Assembly: GCF_020179405.1 (NCBI RefSeq)
Contig: NZ_JAICBZ010000044.1
Location: 1 to 33,714, forward strand
Direction of reading: 5' to 3'
DNA length: 33,714 bases
Origin: Xinfangfangia pollutisoli
Lineage (GTDB): Bacteria > Pseudomonadota > Alphaproteobacteria > Rhodobacterales > Rhodobacteraceae
Position 1 is the stretch's first letter, and each line of letters begins with the position of its first letter. Below, piece after piece: positions 22,906 to 33,008 of this stretch. Position numbers and translations under genes: made by a program. The notes below the pieces were generated by a model, which worked only from the letters and a program-made list of their open reading frames with translations, searched no databases and was not told the origin of the DNA.

Positions 22906-23831
22906 TGCGCGCGATCTATGTCATCCCCGTCATTGTCGTCATTCTGGTCACGGCGCTGTCCTCGGTCTTCATCGTGGACGAGCGCAAGAAGGGCCTGGTC
23001 CTGCAATTCGGTGAAGTGACCCAGGTCAAGGAAACCCCGGGTCTGGGCTTCAAGATCCCGTTCATCCAGGACGTGGTCTATTACGAGGACCGCATCCTCG
23101 GGCTGGAAACCGCCCCGATCGAAGTCACGCTTCTGTCCGACCGCCGGCTGGTGGTCAGCGCCTTCGCGCGCTGGCGCATCACCGACGTCGTCAAGTTCCG
23201 CCAGTCGGTCGGTGCCGGCGGCGAAGAGCGGGCGCAGCAGTTGCTGGGCAATATCCTGACCCAGTCCATCCCCGAAGTTCTGGGCCGGACCAATCAGGAA
23301 AACGTCCTCAGCCAGGACCGGACCGTGCTGATGAACGACATCCTCACCATCGCCAAGCGCGAGGCCGAGGCGCTGGGCGTGCAGGTGATCGACGTGCGGC
23401 TGACCCGCACCGATCTGCCCGAGCAGAACCTGTCGGCCACCTTCGCGCGGATGCGGGCCGAGCGGGAACGCGAAGCGGCCGATGAAAAGGCGCGCGGGGG
23501 CGAAGCGGCGCAGCGGGTGCGGGCGGCGGCCGACCGGACGGTGGTGGAACTGACCTCGGATGCGCGGCGCCAGGCCGACGTGATCCGCGGCGAGGCCGAT
23601 GCCGAACGGAACCGGGTTCTGGCCGAGGCCTATGGCCGCGACCCGGAATTCTTCGCCTTCCTGCGGTCGCTGACGGCCTATGACGTGGCGCTGAAGGGCG
23701 GAAGCTCGTCGATCGTCATGTCGCCCGACAGCGAGTTCTTCGACTATCTGCGCGGCGATCGTGCCCCGGATGCCCGGCCTGCGGCCCCGGCGCCTGCGGC
23801 GGCTCCGGCAACGGCGCCCGCCGCGCCGTGA
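22905..23831 (+). CDS. hflC: FtsH protease regulator HflC
   Basis: A 308-residue partner of HflK. An N-terminal signal-anchor helix (residues about 3-21) is followed by the SPFH domain (VDERKKGLVLQFGEVTQVKE, PGLGFKIPFIQDVVYYEDRIL), a long charged coiled coil (MRAERERE...RQADVIRGEADAERNR) and DPEFFAFLRSLTAYDVAL, characteristic of HflC. An Ala/Pro tail ends the protein. Its stop overlaps the GTG start of a small membrane protein gene by 3 bases (GTGA). Confidence 0.95.
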   Translation: MRAIYVIPVIVVILVTALSSVFIVDERKKGLVLQFGEVTQVKETPGLGFKIPFIQDVVYYEDRILGLETAPIEVTLLSDRRLVVSAFARWRITDVVKFRQSVGAGGEERAQQLLGNILTQSIPEVLGRTNQENVLSQDRTVLMNDILTIAKREAEALGVQVIDVRLTRTDLPEQNLSATFARMRAEREREAADEKARGGEAAQRVRAAADRTVVELTSDARRQADVIRGEADAERNRVLAEAYGRDPEFFAFLRSLTAYDVALKGGSSSIVMSPDSEFFDYLRGDRAPDARPAAPAPAAAPATAPAAP

Positions 23832-24022
23832 CGACGGTTCTTCTGGCCCTGGGCCTGGTTCTTGCTGTGGAGGGGCTGGCGCTTGCGCTGGCCCCTTCGC
23901 GCATGGAAGAGGTGCTGCGGCTTCTGGCCGAGATGCCGCCCGAGCGGCGGCGGATGTTCGGCCTGGCCGCGCTGGCGCTGGGGGTGGTGCTTCTGGCGCT
24001 GGCCCGGGCCTGGGGCGGCTGA
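23828..24022 (+). CDS. DUF2065 (YjeT-like) small membrane protein
   Basis: A 64-residue protein with two membrane helices (about 2-22 and 43-61) separated by the loop PSRMEEVLRLLAEMPPERRRM. This matches DUF2065/YjeT, a small family commonly encoded just after hflC in Proteobacteria. The function is not established; the conserved neighbourhood suggests a part in the HflKC-FtsH system. It starts with GTG at 23828, overlapping the hflC stop, so its translation depends on hflC. Confidence 0.85.
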   Translation: MTTVLLALGLVLAVEGLALALAPSRMEEVLRLLAEMPPERRRMFGLAALALGVVLLALARAWGG

Positions 24023-24078
24023 CGCCGGCCCTGCCCGACCCGATCCCGCGCGGGTTTCATGTCAGCCGTTCACACGGG

Positions 24079-24145
24079 CTTGAAACGCCGCGACAGGGTT
24101 TGCATTGCGCGCGGGCTTGGCCCAAGCTTCTTAGTGAAGCCAAGC
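24079..24145 (+). promoter_or_regulatory. Possible stress promoter element and hairpin before the Do-type protease
   Basis: CTTGAAAC at 24079-24086 resembles the -35 element of heat-shock (RpoH) promoters, which would suit a periplasmic protease. A convincing -10 was not identified. A hairpin follows: GCTTGG (24115-24120) and CCAAGC (24140-24145) enclose an inner GCTTC/GAAGC stem. It may end the hflKC transcript or lie in the leader of the protease mRNA. Confidence 0.3.
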
Positions 24146-24218
24146 GGAGCGGCAGTCCAAGCCGCCGCCCGCGTCTGAACCCCAAGGCTGACGTAACGGA
24201 ATAAAGGAGCCCCGAGCC

Positions 24219-25664
24219 GTGTCCGTTCACCCGAAATCGCTTCTCGCCCAGCTGAAGACCGGCACCCTGCTCGCCGTCGCGCTGAGCGCGGGGCTAAGCT
24301 TTGTCGCCCCCGCCCCGGTGCTGGCCTTTGGCGCGCCGGAAAGCTTTGCCGATCTGGCTGACAAGATCAGCCCGGCGGTCGTCAACATCACCACCACCTC
24401 GACCGTCGCCGCCTCGACCGGCGCGGGTCCGATGGTGCCCGAGGGCAGCCCCTTCGAGGATCTGTTCCCCGACCTGCAGGGCCCCGACGCGCCGCAGCGG
24501 TCCGAGGCGCTGGGCTCGGGCTTCGTGATCAGCGAAGACGGCTATATCGTGACGAACAATCACGTCATCGAAGGCGCCGACACGATCGAGATCGAGTTCT
24601 TCTCGGGCAAGAAACTGCCGGCAAAGCTGGTCGGCACCGACCCCAAGACCGACATCGCCCTGCTGAAGGTCGAGACGGACAAGCCCTTGCCCTATGTGCA
24701 GTTCGGCAATTCCGATCTGATGCGGGTGGGCGACTGGGTGGTGGCCATGGGCAACCCCTTGGGCCAGGGCTTCTCGGTCTCGGCCGGGATCGTCTCGGCG
24801 CGCAACCGCGAGCTGTCGGGCACCTATGACGACTATCTGCAGACCGATGCGGCGATCAACCGCGGCAATTCGGGCGGCCCGCTGTTCAACATGGACGGCC
24901 AGGTGATCGGGGTGAATACCGCGATCCTGTCGCCCAATGGCGGCTCGATCGGGATCGGCTTCTCGATGGCCTCGAATGTGGTGAACAAGGTCGTCGACCA
25001 GCTGAAGCAATATGGCGAAACGCGCCGCGGCTGGCTGGGCGTGCGGATCCAGGACGTGACGCCCGACATCGCCGAAAGCATGGGCCTGACCGAGGCCAAG
25101 GGTGCTTTGGTCACCGATGTGCCGGATGGCCCGTCGAAGGCGGCCGGGATCAAGCCGGGCGACGTGATCACCATGTTCGACGGCAATCCGGTCGACGATG
25201 CCGGCGCGCTGACCCGCCGCGTCGCCGATGCGCCGGTGGGGCAGGCGGTGCCGGTGGTGGTGCTGCGCGAAGGCCGGACCGAGACGCTGCAGGTCACGCT
25301 GGGCCGGCGCGAGGATGAAGAGACCAAGGCCTTCCCCGCCGCCACGCCCGCCCCGGCCGAGCCCTCGCATATGGATATGCTGGGCCTGACCCTGACGCCG
25401 ATGAGCGACGAGATCCGCGGCAAGCTGGGGCTGGAGCCCGGCGCCGAGGGGCTGGTGGTCACCAAGGTCGATCCCTCGTCCGAGGCCTATACCAAGGGCC
25501 TGCGCGAGGGCGACATCATCACCGAGGCCGGCCAGCAGCGCATCGCGCGGCTGAGCGATCTTGAGGACCGGATCAAGGAAGCCAAAGGTGCGGGGCGCAA
25601 GTCGCTGCTGCTGCTGATCCGCCGCGGCGGCGATCCGCGCTTCGTGGCGCTGGCGCTGGACTAA
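24219..25664 (+). CDS. degP: Do-type periplasmic serine protease (DegP/DegQ/MucD-like)
   Basis: A 481-residue HtrA-family protease and chaperone that degrades misfolded envelope proteins. A signal peptide (1-36, ending PVLA) is followed by a trypsin-like domain with catalytic His115 (VTNNHVIEGA), Asp145 (DPKTDIALLKV) and Ser218 (INRGNSGGPLFN). Two PDZ domains follow: about 270-365 (RGWLGVRIQDVTPDIAESMGL) and about 385-478 (MLGLTLTPMSDEIRGKLGL). It starts with GTG 24219, preceded by AAAGGAG at about ten bases. It follows the hflKC operon and is ended by a bidirectional terminator. DegP, DegQ and MucD cannot be told apart here; the symbol is approximate. Confidence 0.93.
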   Translation: MSVHPKSLLAQLKTGTLLAVALSAGLSFVAPAPVLAFGAPESFADLADKISPAVVNITTTSTVAASTGAGPMVPEGSPFEDLFPDLQGPDAPQRSEALGSGFVISEDGYIVTNNHVIEGADTIEIEFFSGKKLPAKLVGTDPKTDIALLKVETDKPLPYVQFGNSDLMRVGDWVVAMGNPLGQGFSVSAGIVSARNRELSGTYDDYLQTDAAINRGNSGGPLFNMDGQVIGVNTAILSPNGGSIGIGFSMASNVVNKVVDQLKQYGETRRGWLGVRIQDVTPDIAESMGLTEAKGALVTDVPDGPSKAAGIKPGDVITMFDGNPVDDAGALTRRVADAPVGQAVPVVVLREGRTETLQVTLGRREDEETKAFPAATPAPAEPSHMDMLGLTLTPMSDEIRGKLGLEPGAEGLVVTKVDPSSEAYTKGLREGDIITEAGQQRIARLSDLEDRIKEAKGAGRKSLLLLIRRGGDPRFVALALD

Positions 25665-25702
25665 GCCAGCGCGTTCCCCCCCGTCGCGGCGGGGAAGGCC
25701 AG

Positions 25703-25739
25703 AAAAAGGGGCGCGGTGGGGAAACCTGCCGCGCCTTTT
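25703..25739. terminator. Bidirectional intrinsic terminator
   Basis: GGCGCGG (25710-25716) and CCGCGCC (25729-25735) form the stem. It is flanked by an A5 run (25703-25707) on one side and TTTT (25736-25739) on the other, so it works as a hairpin-plus-U-tract in both directions. It separates the plus-strand protease gene (stop 25664) from the minus-strand HD gene (stop 25741). Confidence 0.85.
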
Positions 25740-25740
25740 G

Positions 25741-26391
25741 CTACTGGATCTCGCGCAGCAGCCGGGCGCGGAAGCTTTCCATCCATTCCGCCCGCTCTTC
25801 CGCCATCTGCCGCCCTGCGGTGGTGCGCATGCCGGCGGCGACGGGAAACAGCTTCACCTCCAGATGGTCCAGCGCGAAGCGCCGGTCATCCAGCGGCCGG
25901 CGCCGGGCCAGCGGATCGTCGGCATCGAACAGCCCGCCGCCCATCTGCCCCGCGACATGGAACATCCGCGCCAGCCCGATCGCCCCCAGCGCCTCCAGCC
26001 GGTCGGCATCCTGCAGGATCATCGCCTCGGGCGTTTCGGGCGCGATCCCGGCGGAAAAGCTGTGCGCCGCGATCGCATGGGCGACGCCGGGGATCTTCTC
26101 GGCCGGATAGTCGGCCAGCCCGGCCAGAAAATCCGCCGCCGCCTCGGCCGACAGCACCGAGGCGCGGTGGCGTTCGGGGTGGTCCTTGGGCAGGTTCACC
26201 GCATCATGCAGGATCGCGGCCGGCACAAGCACCGCGTCATCCGCCCCGCCTTCGTTCAGCGCAAGGATGCGGGCATTGGCCAGAACCCGGCGGACATGGC
26301 CCAGATCATGCGCGCCGTCGCTTTGGCTGCCCCAAAGCCGGGCCAGTTCGGCTTCGCACAGGCGCTGCAGCAGGTCGGGTGCCATCGTCAT
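25741..26391 (-). CDS. HD domain metal-dependent phosphohydrolase
   Basis: A 216-residue HD-superfamily protein. The metal ligands can be read as His32 (AHDLGHVRRV), His62-Asp63 (AAILHDAVNL) and Asp128 or Asp130 (ILQDADRLEALG). The sequence style is that of YedJ-like HD hydrolases, which act on phosphate esters of small molecules or nucleotides; the substrate is unknown. ATG 26391 has AAGGA seven bases upstream, and the TAA of the preceding lipoprotein gene overlaps that ribosome binding site. The two genes are therefore in one operon with a 9-base gap. Confidence 0.87.
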   Translation of the reverse strand: MTMAPDLLQRLCEAELARLWGSQSDGAHDLGHVRRVLANARILALNEGGADDAVLVPAAILHDAVNLPKDHPERHRASVLSAEAAADFLAGLADYPAEKIPGVAHAIAAHSFSAGIAPETPEAMILQDADRLEALGAIGLARMFHVAGQMGGGLFDADDPLARRRPLDDRRFALDHLEVKLFPVAAGMRTTAGRQMAEERAEWMESFRARLLREIQ

Positions 26392-26400
26392 CTTTCTTCC

Positions 26401-27496
<1,096 letters not shown>

Positions 27497-27512
27497 CCCG
27501 GCAGGGACGCGC

Positions 27513-27580
27513 GCGATTTTTCAGCGAAAAATCGCAAAATTCTTTGAAGAATTTTGCCCGGAATTTTGAAAATTCCGGGC
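27513..27580. terminator. Three contiguous perfect hairpins
   Basis: Three stems follow each other directly: GCGATTTTT/AAAAATCGC (27513-27521 and 27527-27535, loop CAGCG), CAAAATTCTT/AAGAATTTTG (27535-27544 and 27547-27556), and GCCCGGAATTTT/AAAATTCCGGGC (27556-27567 and 27569-27580). All are perfect and unusually AT-rich for this genome. They lie between the convergent ferredoxin gene and the minus-strand gene that ends at 27585, so bidirectional termination is likely. Confidence 0.8.
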
Positions 27581-27584
27581 GTCC

Positions 27585-28001
27585 CTATTCCGCCGCCTGA
27601 TCGCCCCGGGTCAGCCGTTCGGCCTTCTTGCGCACCAGGACCGCGCGCAGGTCGTGCATGGCCAGCAAAAGCGCGTCGGTCACCTCTTCCAGCTGATCGT
27701 CGCTGGCCTTGGACTGCGCCCATTGCGTGGTCAGGTTCAGGTGGTCGACGGCGCGCAGGATGTCGTCGACATCGCGCGCGTCCAGCACCGCGCGCCGCTT
27801 GGCCAGCCAGTCGCCGATCAACTGCTGCTCGGCTGCGGTCAGCTTGCCCTCGCCATGCGGCTTGATATTGCCGTTTTTCACGTTGACCGTCGCGATCTCG
27901 ATCAACTCGATGCGGCGCTGGCGGTTCTCGGTATCGACCTTGAACACGGCGGCGCCATTCTCGCGAATGCGGAAATAATAGTCGGGCAGGTCACCGGCCA
28001 T
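27585..28001 (-). CDS. Conserved protein of unknown function (Rhodobacterales-type)
   Basis: A 138-residue soluble protein with no recognised domain. It begins MAGDLPDYYFRIRENGAAVF, has a basic strand ENRQRRIELIEIATVNVKNGNIK, then helices (about 60-130) with no signal peptide or membrane segment, and a charged C-terminus. I have the impression of similar proteins in other Rhodobacterales, but no function is known to me. Two starts are possible. ATG 28001 has GGAG seven bases upstream; ATG 28016 has none, so 28001 is chosen. It overlaps the end of the VOC gene by 11 bases and is the last gene of the aspartate aminotransferase operon. Confidence 0.75.
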   Translation of the reverse strand: MAGDLPDYYFRIRENGAAVFKVDTENRQRRIELIEIATVNVKNGNIKPHGEGKLTAAEQQLIGDWLAKRRAVLDARDVDDILRAVDHLNLTTQWAQSKASDDQLEEVTDALLLAMHDLRAVLVRKKAERLTRGDQAAE

Positions 28002-28377
28002 CGGTTTCTCCGGCATCGCGATTGTCGATCACCCGCAGAAGCGAGCCGTCCTCGTCGACCAGCGCGAACATGCGCGGCGCGGCGCCCGGCTTGAAGAAGC
28101 CGGTCAGCCGCGGGATCGACGTTCGGTCCGAGGGCAGCTCGGCGCTGCGCCAGGTCGCCAGAAGCGCATCCGGATCATCGACCCGGATGCAGGCGGAAAA
28201 CCAGCTGGACCAGGGGTCCAGGTCGGGATGCGGGAAGAATTCCAGCACCAGATCGCCGCGGGTCAGGATCATCCAGCCGTCGTCGCGGAAGGCCGGGACA
28301 AAGCCCAGCTTTCCGTAGAACGCCGCCGTCGCCGCGAAATCGCGGCTGGGCAGGTTGGCGGTGATCCTGTCGGCCAT
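27991..28377 (-). CDS. VOC superfamily (glyoxalase/bleomycin resistance-like) protein
   Basis: A 128-residue vicinal-oxygen-chelate fold protein. The first half (ITANLPSRDFAATAAFYGKLGF, DGWMILTRGDLVLEFFPHP) and second half (SACIRVDDPDALLATWRSA, ALVDEDGSLLRVIDN) form the paired beta-alpha-beta-beta-beta units. It resembles bleomycin-resistance proteins, which bind the drug without catalysis, but many such proteins have other roles, so the name should not be read as a resistance claim. It begins 15 bases after the aspartate aminotransferase stop and overlaps the next gene by 11 bases; the three genes form one operon. Confidence 0.82.
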   Translation of the reverse strand: MADRITANLPSRDFAATAAFYGKLGFVPAFRDDGWMILTRGDLVLEFFPHPDLDPWSSWFSACIRVDDPDALLATWRSAELPSDRTSIPRLTGFFKPGAAPRMFALVDEDGSLLRVIDNRDAGETDGR

Positions 28378-28392
28378 CGGGCCCCTTTCGCG

Positions 28393-30111
<1,719 letters not shown>

Positions 30112-30114
30112 GCG

Positions 30115-30393
30115 ATGGCGGAAACGGCGGAAGATCGGCTGCGGCGGATGCGGATGCGCAGCTGGCGGCGCGGCACGAAAGAGATGGATCTGGTCCTGGG
30201 CCCCTTCGCCGATTCGCAGCTTGCGGCGCTGACGCCGGCGGATCTGGATCTGTACGATCGGCTTCTGGCCGAGAATGATCAGGATCTGATCACCTGGGTC
30301 ATGGGCACCGCGGCCGCGCCCGACTGGGCCGCGCCGCTGATCGCCCGGATCGGCGATTTCGCCCGGGCCCGGCTGGCCGGTCCGGCGGCCTAG
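30115..30393 (+). CDS. sdhE: SdhE-type FAD assembly factor for succinate dehydrogenase
   Basis: A 92-residue protein of the SdhE/Sdh5 family, which promotes covalent attachment of FAD to the SdhA subunit. The signature RRGTKEMDLVLGPF (about 18-31), containing the RGxxE motif, is followed by the helical LYDRLLAENDQDLITWVMG (about 47-65). The length is usual. It begins 3 bases after the XRE gene, with AGAGG upstream. The sdh operon itself is not in the window. Confidence 0.9.
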   Translation: MAETAEDRLRRMRMRSWRRGTKEMDLVLGPFADSQLAALTPADLDLYDRLLAENDQDLITWVMGTAAAPDWAAPLIARIGDFARARLAGPAA

Positions 30394-30507
30394 CGCGCCG
30401 CCGCGGCGCCGACTTCGCTGCAATTGAGGCGAAACCGGCGCGAGTTTACGGAATGTTTGCGCTTTGTGCCGATTCTCTGCCTGTCAAATCCAGGTGGAGC
30501 AAGCGTG

Positions 30508-31005
30508 ATGTCCATCCTTCAACCCCTTCTTGATGGATCGCAGAAGGCGTTCCTGTCCTGCTACCTTGACAATCTTGCCCTGATCGAACGGCTGCACCGG
30601 CTGCTGCTGGACGTGATCAAGGACGAATTCGAACGGTTGGCAATCCTTGAGATCAACTCGGTCCAGGCGCTTTTGCTGTTCAACATCGGCGAGAACGAGG
30701 TGACGGCGGGCGAATTGAAAAGCCGCGGCTATTACCAGGGCTCGAATGTCAGCTACAATCTGAAGAAGCTGGTCGAACTGGGCTATATGCACCACCAGCG
30801 GTCGGAAATCGACCGCCGCTCGGTGCGGGTGCGGCTGACCGACAAGGGCCGCCGGGTGCGCGGCATGCTGAGCGAGCTGTTCGCCCGCCATTCCGAAGCG
30901 ATCGAGAAGCGGGCGCTGGTCGATGTGTCGGGCATGGAAGAGATCAACACCGCGCTGCGCCGGATGGAACGGTTCTGGACCGAACAGATCCGCTACATCT
31001 ACTGA
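30508..31005 (+). CDS. MarR family regulator (LdtR-like)
   Basis: A 165-residue winged-helix regulator of the MarR superfamily. N-terminal helices (about 10-45) precede the helix-turn-helix (ILEINSVQALLLFNIGENEVTAGELKSRGYYQGSNVSYNLKKLVELGYM, about 46-94) and the wing (DRRSVRVRLTDKG). The C-terminal helices complete the dimer interface. The sequence is of the LdtR type, a Rhizobiales/Rhodobacterales protein linked in Liberibacter and Sinorhizobium to L,D-transpeptidase and stress genes; here the targets are unknown. ATG 30508 has GGAG (30496-30499) eight bases upstream. A longer frame starts at 30424, but its extra residues look non-coding. Confidence 0.85.
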   Translation: MSILQPLLDGSQKAFLSCYLDNLALIERLHRLLLDVIKDEFERLAILEINSVQALLLFNIGENEVTAGELKSRGYYQGSNVSYNLKKLVELGYMHHQRSEIDRRSVRVRLTDKGRRVRGMLSELFARHSEAIEKRALVDVSGMEEINTALRRMERFWTEQIRYIY

Positions 31006-31083
31006 TCCGGCCGGGCAGGGGCAGGGGGTCGCTGACGCATCCTGCCCCTTGCCAGGCGCGGCCCCGGGCGGGAAAGTGGCGGC

Positions 31084-31443
31084 ATGACCGAATTGAAACT
31101 CCGCATCCTTTTCGACGGCGCCATGCTAGGCCCGGGCAAGGCCCGGCTGCTGGAACTGATCCGCGACACCGGCTCGATCTCGGCCGCCGGCCGCGGCATG
31201 GAAATGAGCTACAAGCGCGCCTGGTCGCTGGTCGAAGAGATGAATGCCGCCTTCACCGCGCCGCTGGTGGCCAGCAGCCGCGGGGGCCCTGGCGGCGGCG
31301 GGGCGCAGCTGACCGAAGCGGGCGAAACGGTGCTGGGGCTGTATCGCGCCACGCTGTCGGCCGCCGAAACCGCCGCCGCGCCGCATCTGGCCGCGCTGGA
31401 GGCGATGCTGGCCCGGCCGAGTGATGTGTCTGGCGGAAAATAG
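31084..31443 (+). CDS. ModE-like LysR-type HTH regulator without molybdate-binding domain
   Basis: A 119-residue protein corresponding to the N-terminal DNA-binding domain of ModE: LLELIRDTGSISAAGRGMEMSYKRAWSLVEEMN (about 20-52), a Gly-rich wing (SRGGPGGGGAQLTEAGETVLGLY) and a dimerisation helix. The two Mop/TOBE molybdate-binding repeats of classical ModE are absent, although there is room before modA. Such short proteins are frequent next to molybdate transport genes. It is on the same strand as modA, 62 bases upstream, and an inverted repeat in between is its probable binding site. Confidence 0.87.
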   Translation: MTELKLRILFDGAMLGPGKARLLELIRDTGSISAAGRGMEMSYKRAWSLVEEMNAAFTAPLVASSRGGPGGGGAQLTEAGETVLGLYRATLSAAETAAAPHLAALEAMLARPSDVSGGK

Positions 31444-31469
31444 CGCTTGCCCTGCCGCCGGCCCCTGGT

Positions 31470-31491
31470 GATATGTTTCGCAAAACATATC
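31470..31491. promoter_or_regulatory. Perfect palindrome before modA, candidate ModE operator
   Basis: GATATGTTT (31470-31478) and AAACATATC (31483-31491) are exact reverse complements around CGCA. This AT-rich palindrome stands out in a GC-rich region. It lies 14 bases before the modA start and right after the ModE-like gene, the expected place of a molybdate-responsive operator. An ATG inside it (31473) is in frame with modA but is not the start; GGGAGG at 31496-31501 serves ATG 31506. Confidence 0.7.
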
Positions 31492-31505
31492 CATTGGGAG
31501 GTTCC

Positions 31506-32261
31506 ATGACCCGCCGTCTGTCCGTTGCCCTTCTTGCGCTGACCCTTGCCGCGCCCGCCCATGCCGAAGAAGTTGTGGTCTTCGCCGCCGCCTCGATGAA
31601 GACGGCACTGGATCAGGTCGCCGCCGAGTTCCAGACTGCCACCGGCAACACCGTGACGATTTCCTATGCCGGCTCGAACGCGCTGGCCAAGCAGATCATC
31701 GAGGGCGCGCCGGCCGATCTTTTCGTCTCGGCGGCGGTCAACTGGATGGACGAGGTGGAAAAGGCCGGGCTTGTCGTCGAAGGCAGCCGCAGGGATCTGT
31801 TCGGCAATACGCTGGTGCTGATCGCCCATGGCAAGGATGCGGCGCCGGTCGACATCGGGCCGGGCACCGATCTGGCGGGGCTGCTGGGCGGGGGCAAACT
31901 GTCCATGGCGCTGGTCGATTCGGTGCCGGCTGGCCAATATGGCAAGGCCGCGCTGGAAAGCCTGGGGCTTTGGGCGGGGGTCGAGGCCGATGTGGCCCAG
32001 GCCGACAATGTCCGCGCCGCGCTGGCGCTGGTCTCGACCGGCGAGGCGCCCTATGGCATCGTCTATGCAACCGATGCGGCGGCCGATGACGCGGTGACGG
32101 TGGTCGGCACCTTCCCCGAAACCAGCTATCCGACGATCATCTATCCGGGCGCCGTGCTGATCGGCGCGGTGGATCCGGCCGACAAGGCGTTTTTCGAGGC
32201 ATTGTCGGGCGATGCGGCGGATGCCATCTTCGCGGCCCAGGGCTTCAAGATCCTGAACTGA
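31506..32261 (+). CDS. modA: Molybdate ABC transporter substrate-binding protein
   Basis: A 251-residue periplasmic binding protein. A signal peptide (1-20, APAHA) precedes the mature domain, with oxyanion-binding motifs FAAASMKTALDQ, SYAGSNALAKQI and GAPADLFVSAAVNWMD, ALVDSVPAGQYGKAALE, and YGIVYATDA. These are typical of ModA, which captures molybdate (and tungstate) in the periplasm and delivers it to ModB. The start at 31506 follows GGGAGG. It opens the modABC operon and is preceded by the palindrome at 31470-31491. Confidence 0.94.
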   Translation: MTRRLSVALLALTLAAPAHAEEVVVFAAASMKTALDQVAAEFQTATGNTVTISYAGSNALAKQIIEGAPADLFVSAAVNWMDEVEKAGLVVEGSRRDLFGNTLVLIAHGKDAAPVDIGPGTDLAGLLGGGKLSMALVDSVPAGQYGKAALESLGLWAGVEADVAQADNVRAALALVSTGEAPYGIVYATDAAADDAVTVVGTFPETSYPTIIYPGAVLIGAVDPADKAFFEALSGDAADAIFAAQGFKILN

Positions 32262-32309
32262 CGCCAAGACCGGGGCCGCGCCGCGCGCCCGCCTGCCAAA
32301 CGGAGCCGC

Positions 32310-33008
32310 ATGACCGACTGGCTTTCCCCCGAAGAATGGCGCGCCGTGGCGCTTAGCCTGCGCGTCTCGTTCTGGGCGGTGGCGGTCAGCCTGCCCTTGG
32401 GCGTGCTGGTGGCCTATGCGCTGGCGCGCTGGGATTTCTGGGGCCGGCAGGTGCTGAACGGCATCGTGCATCTGCCGCTGATCCTGCCGCCGGTGGTGAC
32501 GGGCTATCTGCTGCTCTTGACCTTTGGCCGGAAAGGCTATGTCGGCCAATATCTTGACCAATGGTTCGGCCTGGTCTTCGCCTTCCGCTGGACCGGCGCC
32601 GCCCTGGCCGCGGGCGTCATGGCCTTCCCGCTGATGGTCCGCGCCATCCGCCTGGCGATCGAGGCGGTGGACCCGAAACTGGAACAGGCCGCCGGCACGC
32701 TGGGCGCCTCGCGCCCGATGGTGTTTCTGACCGTGACCCTGCCGATGATCCTGCCCGGGGTGATCGCCGGGGCGATCCTGGCCTTTGCCAAGGCGATGGG
32801 CGAGTTTGGCGCCACGATCACCTTCGTGTCGAACATTCCGGGCCAGACCCAGACCCTGCCCTCGGCAATCTATTCCTTCCTGCAGGTCCCGGGCGGCGAG
32901 ACGCAGGCCGGCCGGCTGGTGCTGGTGGCGGTCGCGATCGCCATGGCGGCGCTGCTGCTGTCGGAATGGGTGGCGCGGGCGGTGGCACGGCGGATCTCGG
33001 GCCAATGA
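32310..33008 (+). CDS. modB: Molybdate ABC transporter permease
   Basis: A 232-residue inner-membrane permease with about five helices. The ABC permease EAA-type loop reads LEQAAGTLGASRPMVFLTVTLPMILPGVIAG (about 126-156), where ModC docks. HLPLILPPVVTGYLLLLTFG and GEFGATITFVSNIPGQTQTLP are typical of ModB. GGAG lies upstream of ATG 32310. Its stop overlaps the modC start (ATGA). Confidence 0.94.
   Translation: MTDWLSPEEWRAVALSLRVSFWAVAVSLPLGVLVAYALARWDFWGRQVLNGIVHLPLILPPVVTGYLLLLTFGRKGYVGQYLDQWFGLVFAFRWTGAALAAGVMAFPLMVRAIRLAIEAVDPKLEQAAGTLGASRPMVFLTVTLPMILPGVIAGAILAFAKAMGEFGATITFVSNIPGQTQTLPSAIYSFLQVPGGETQAGRLVLVAVAIAMAALLLSEWVARAVARRISGQ

Noticed and set aside
24294-25370. Minus-strand frame of 358 codons over the Do-type protease.
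   Set aside because: Shadow of a gene with an intact catalytic triad and two PDZ domains; the frame lacks motifs.
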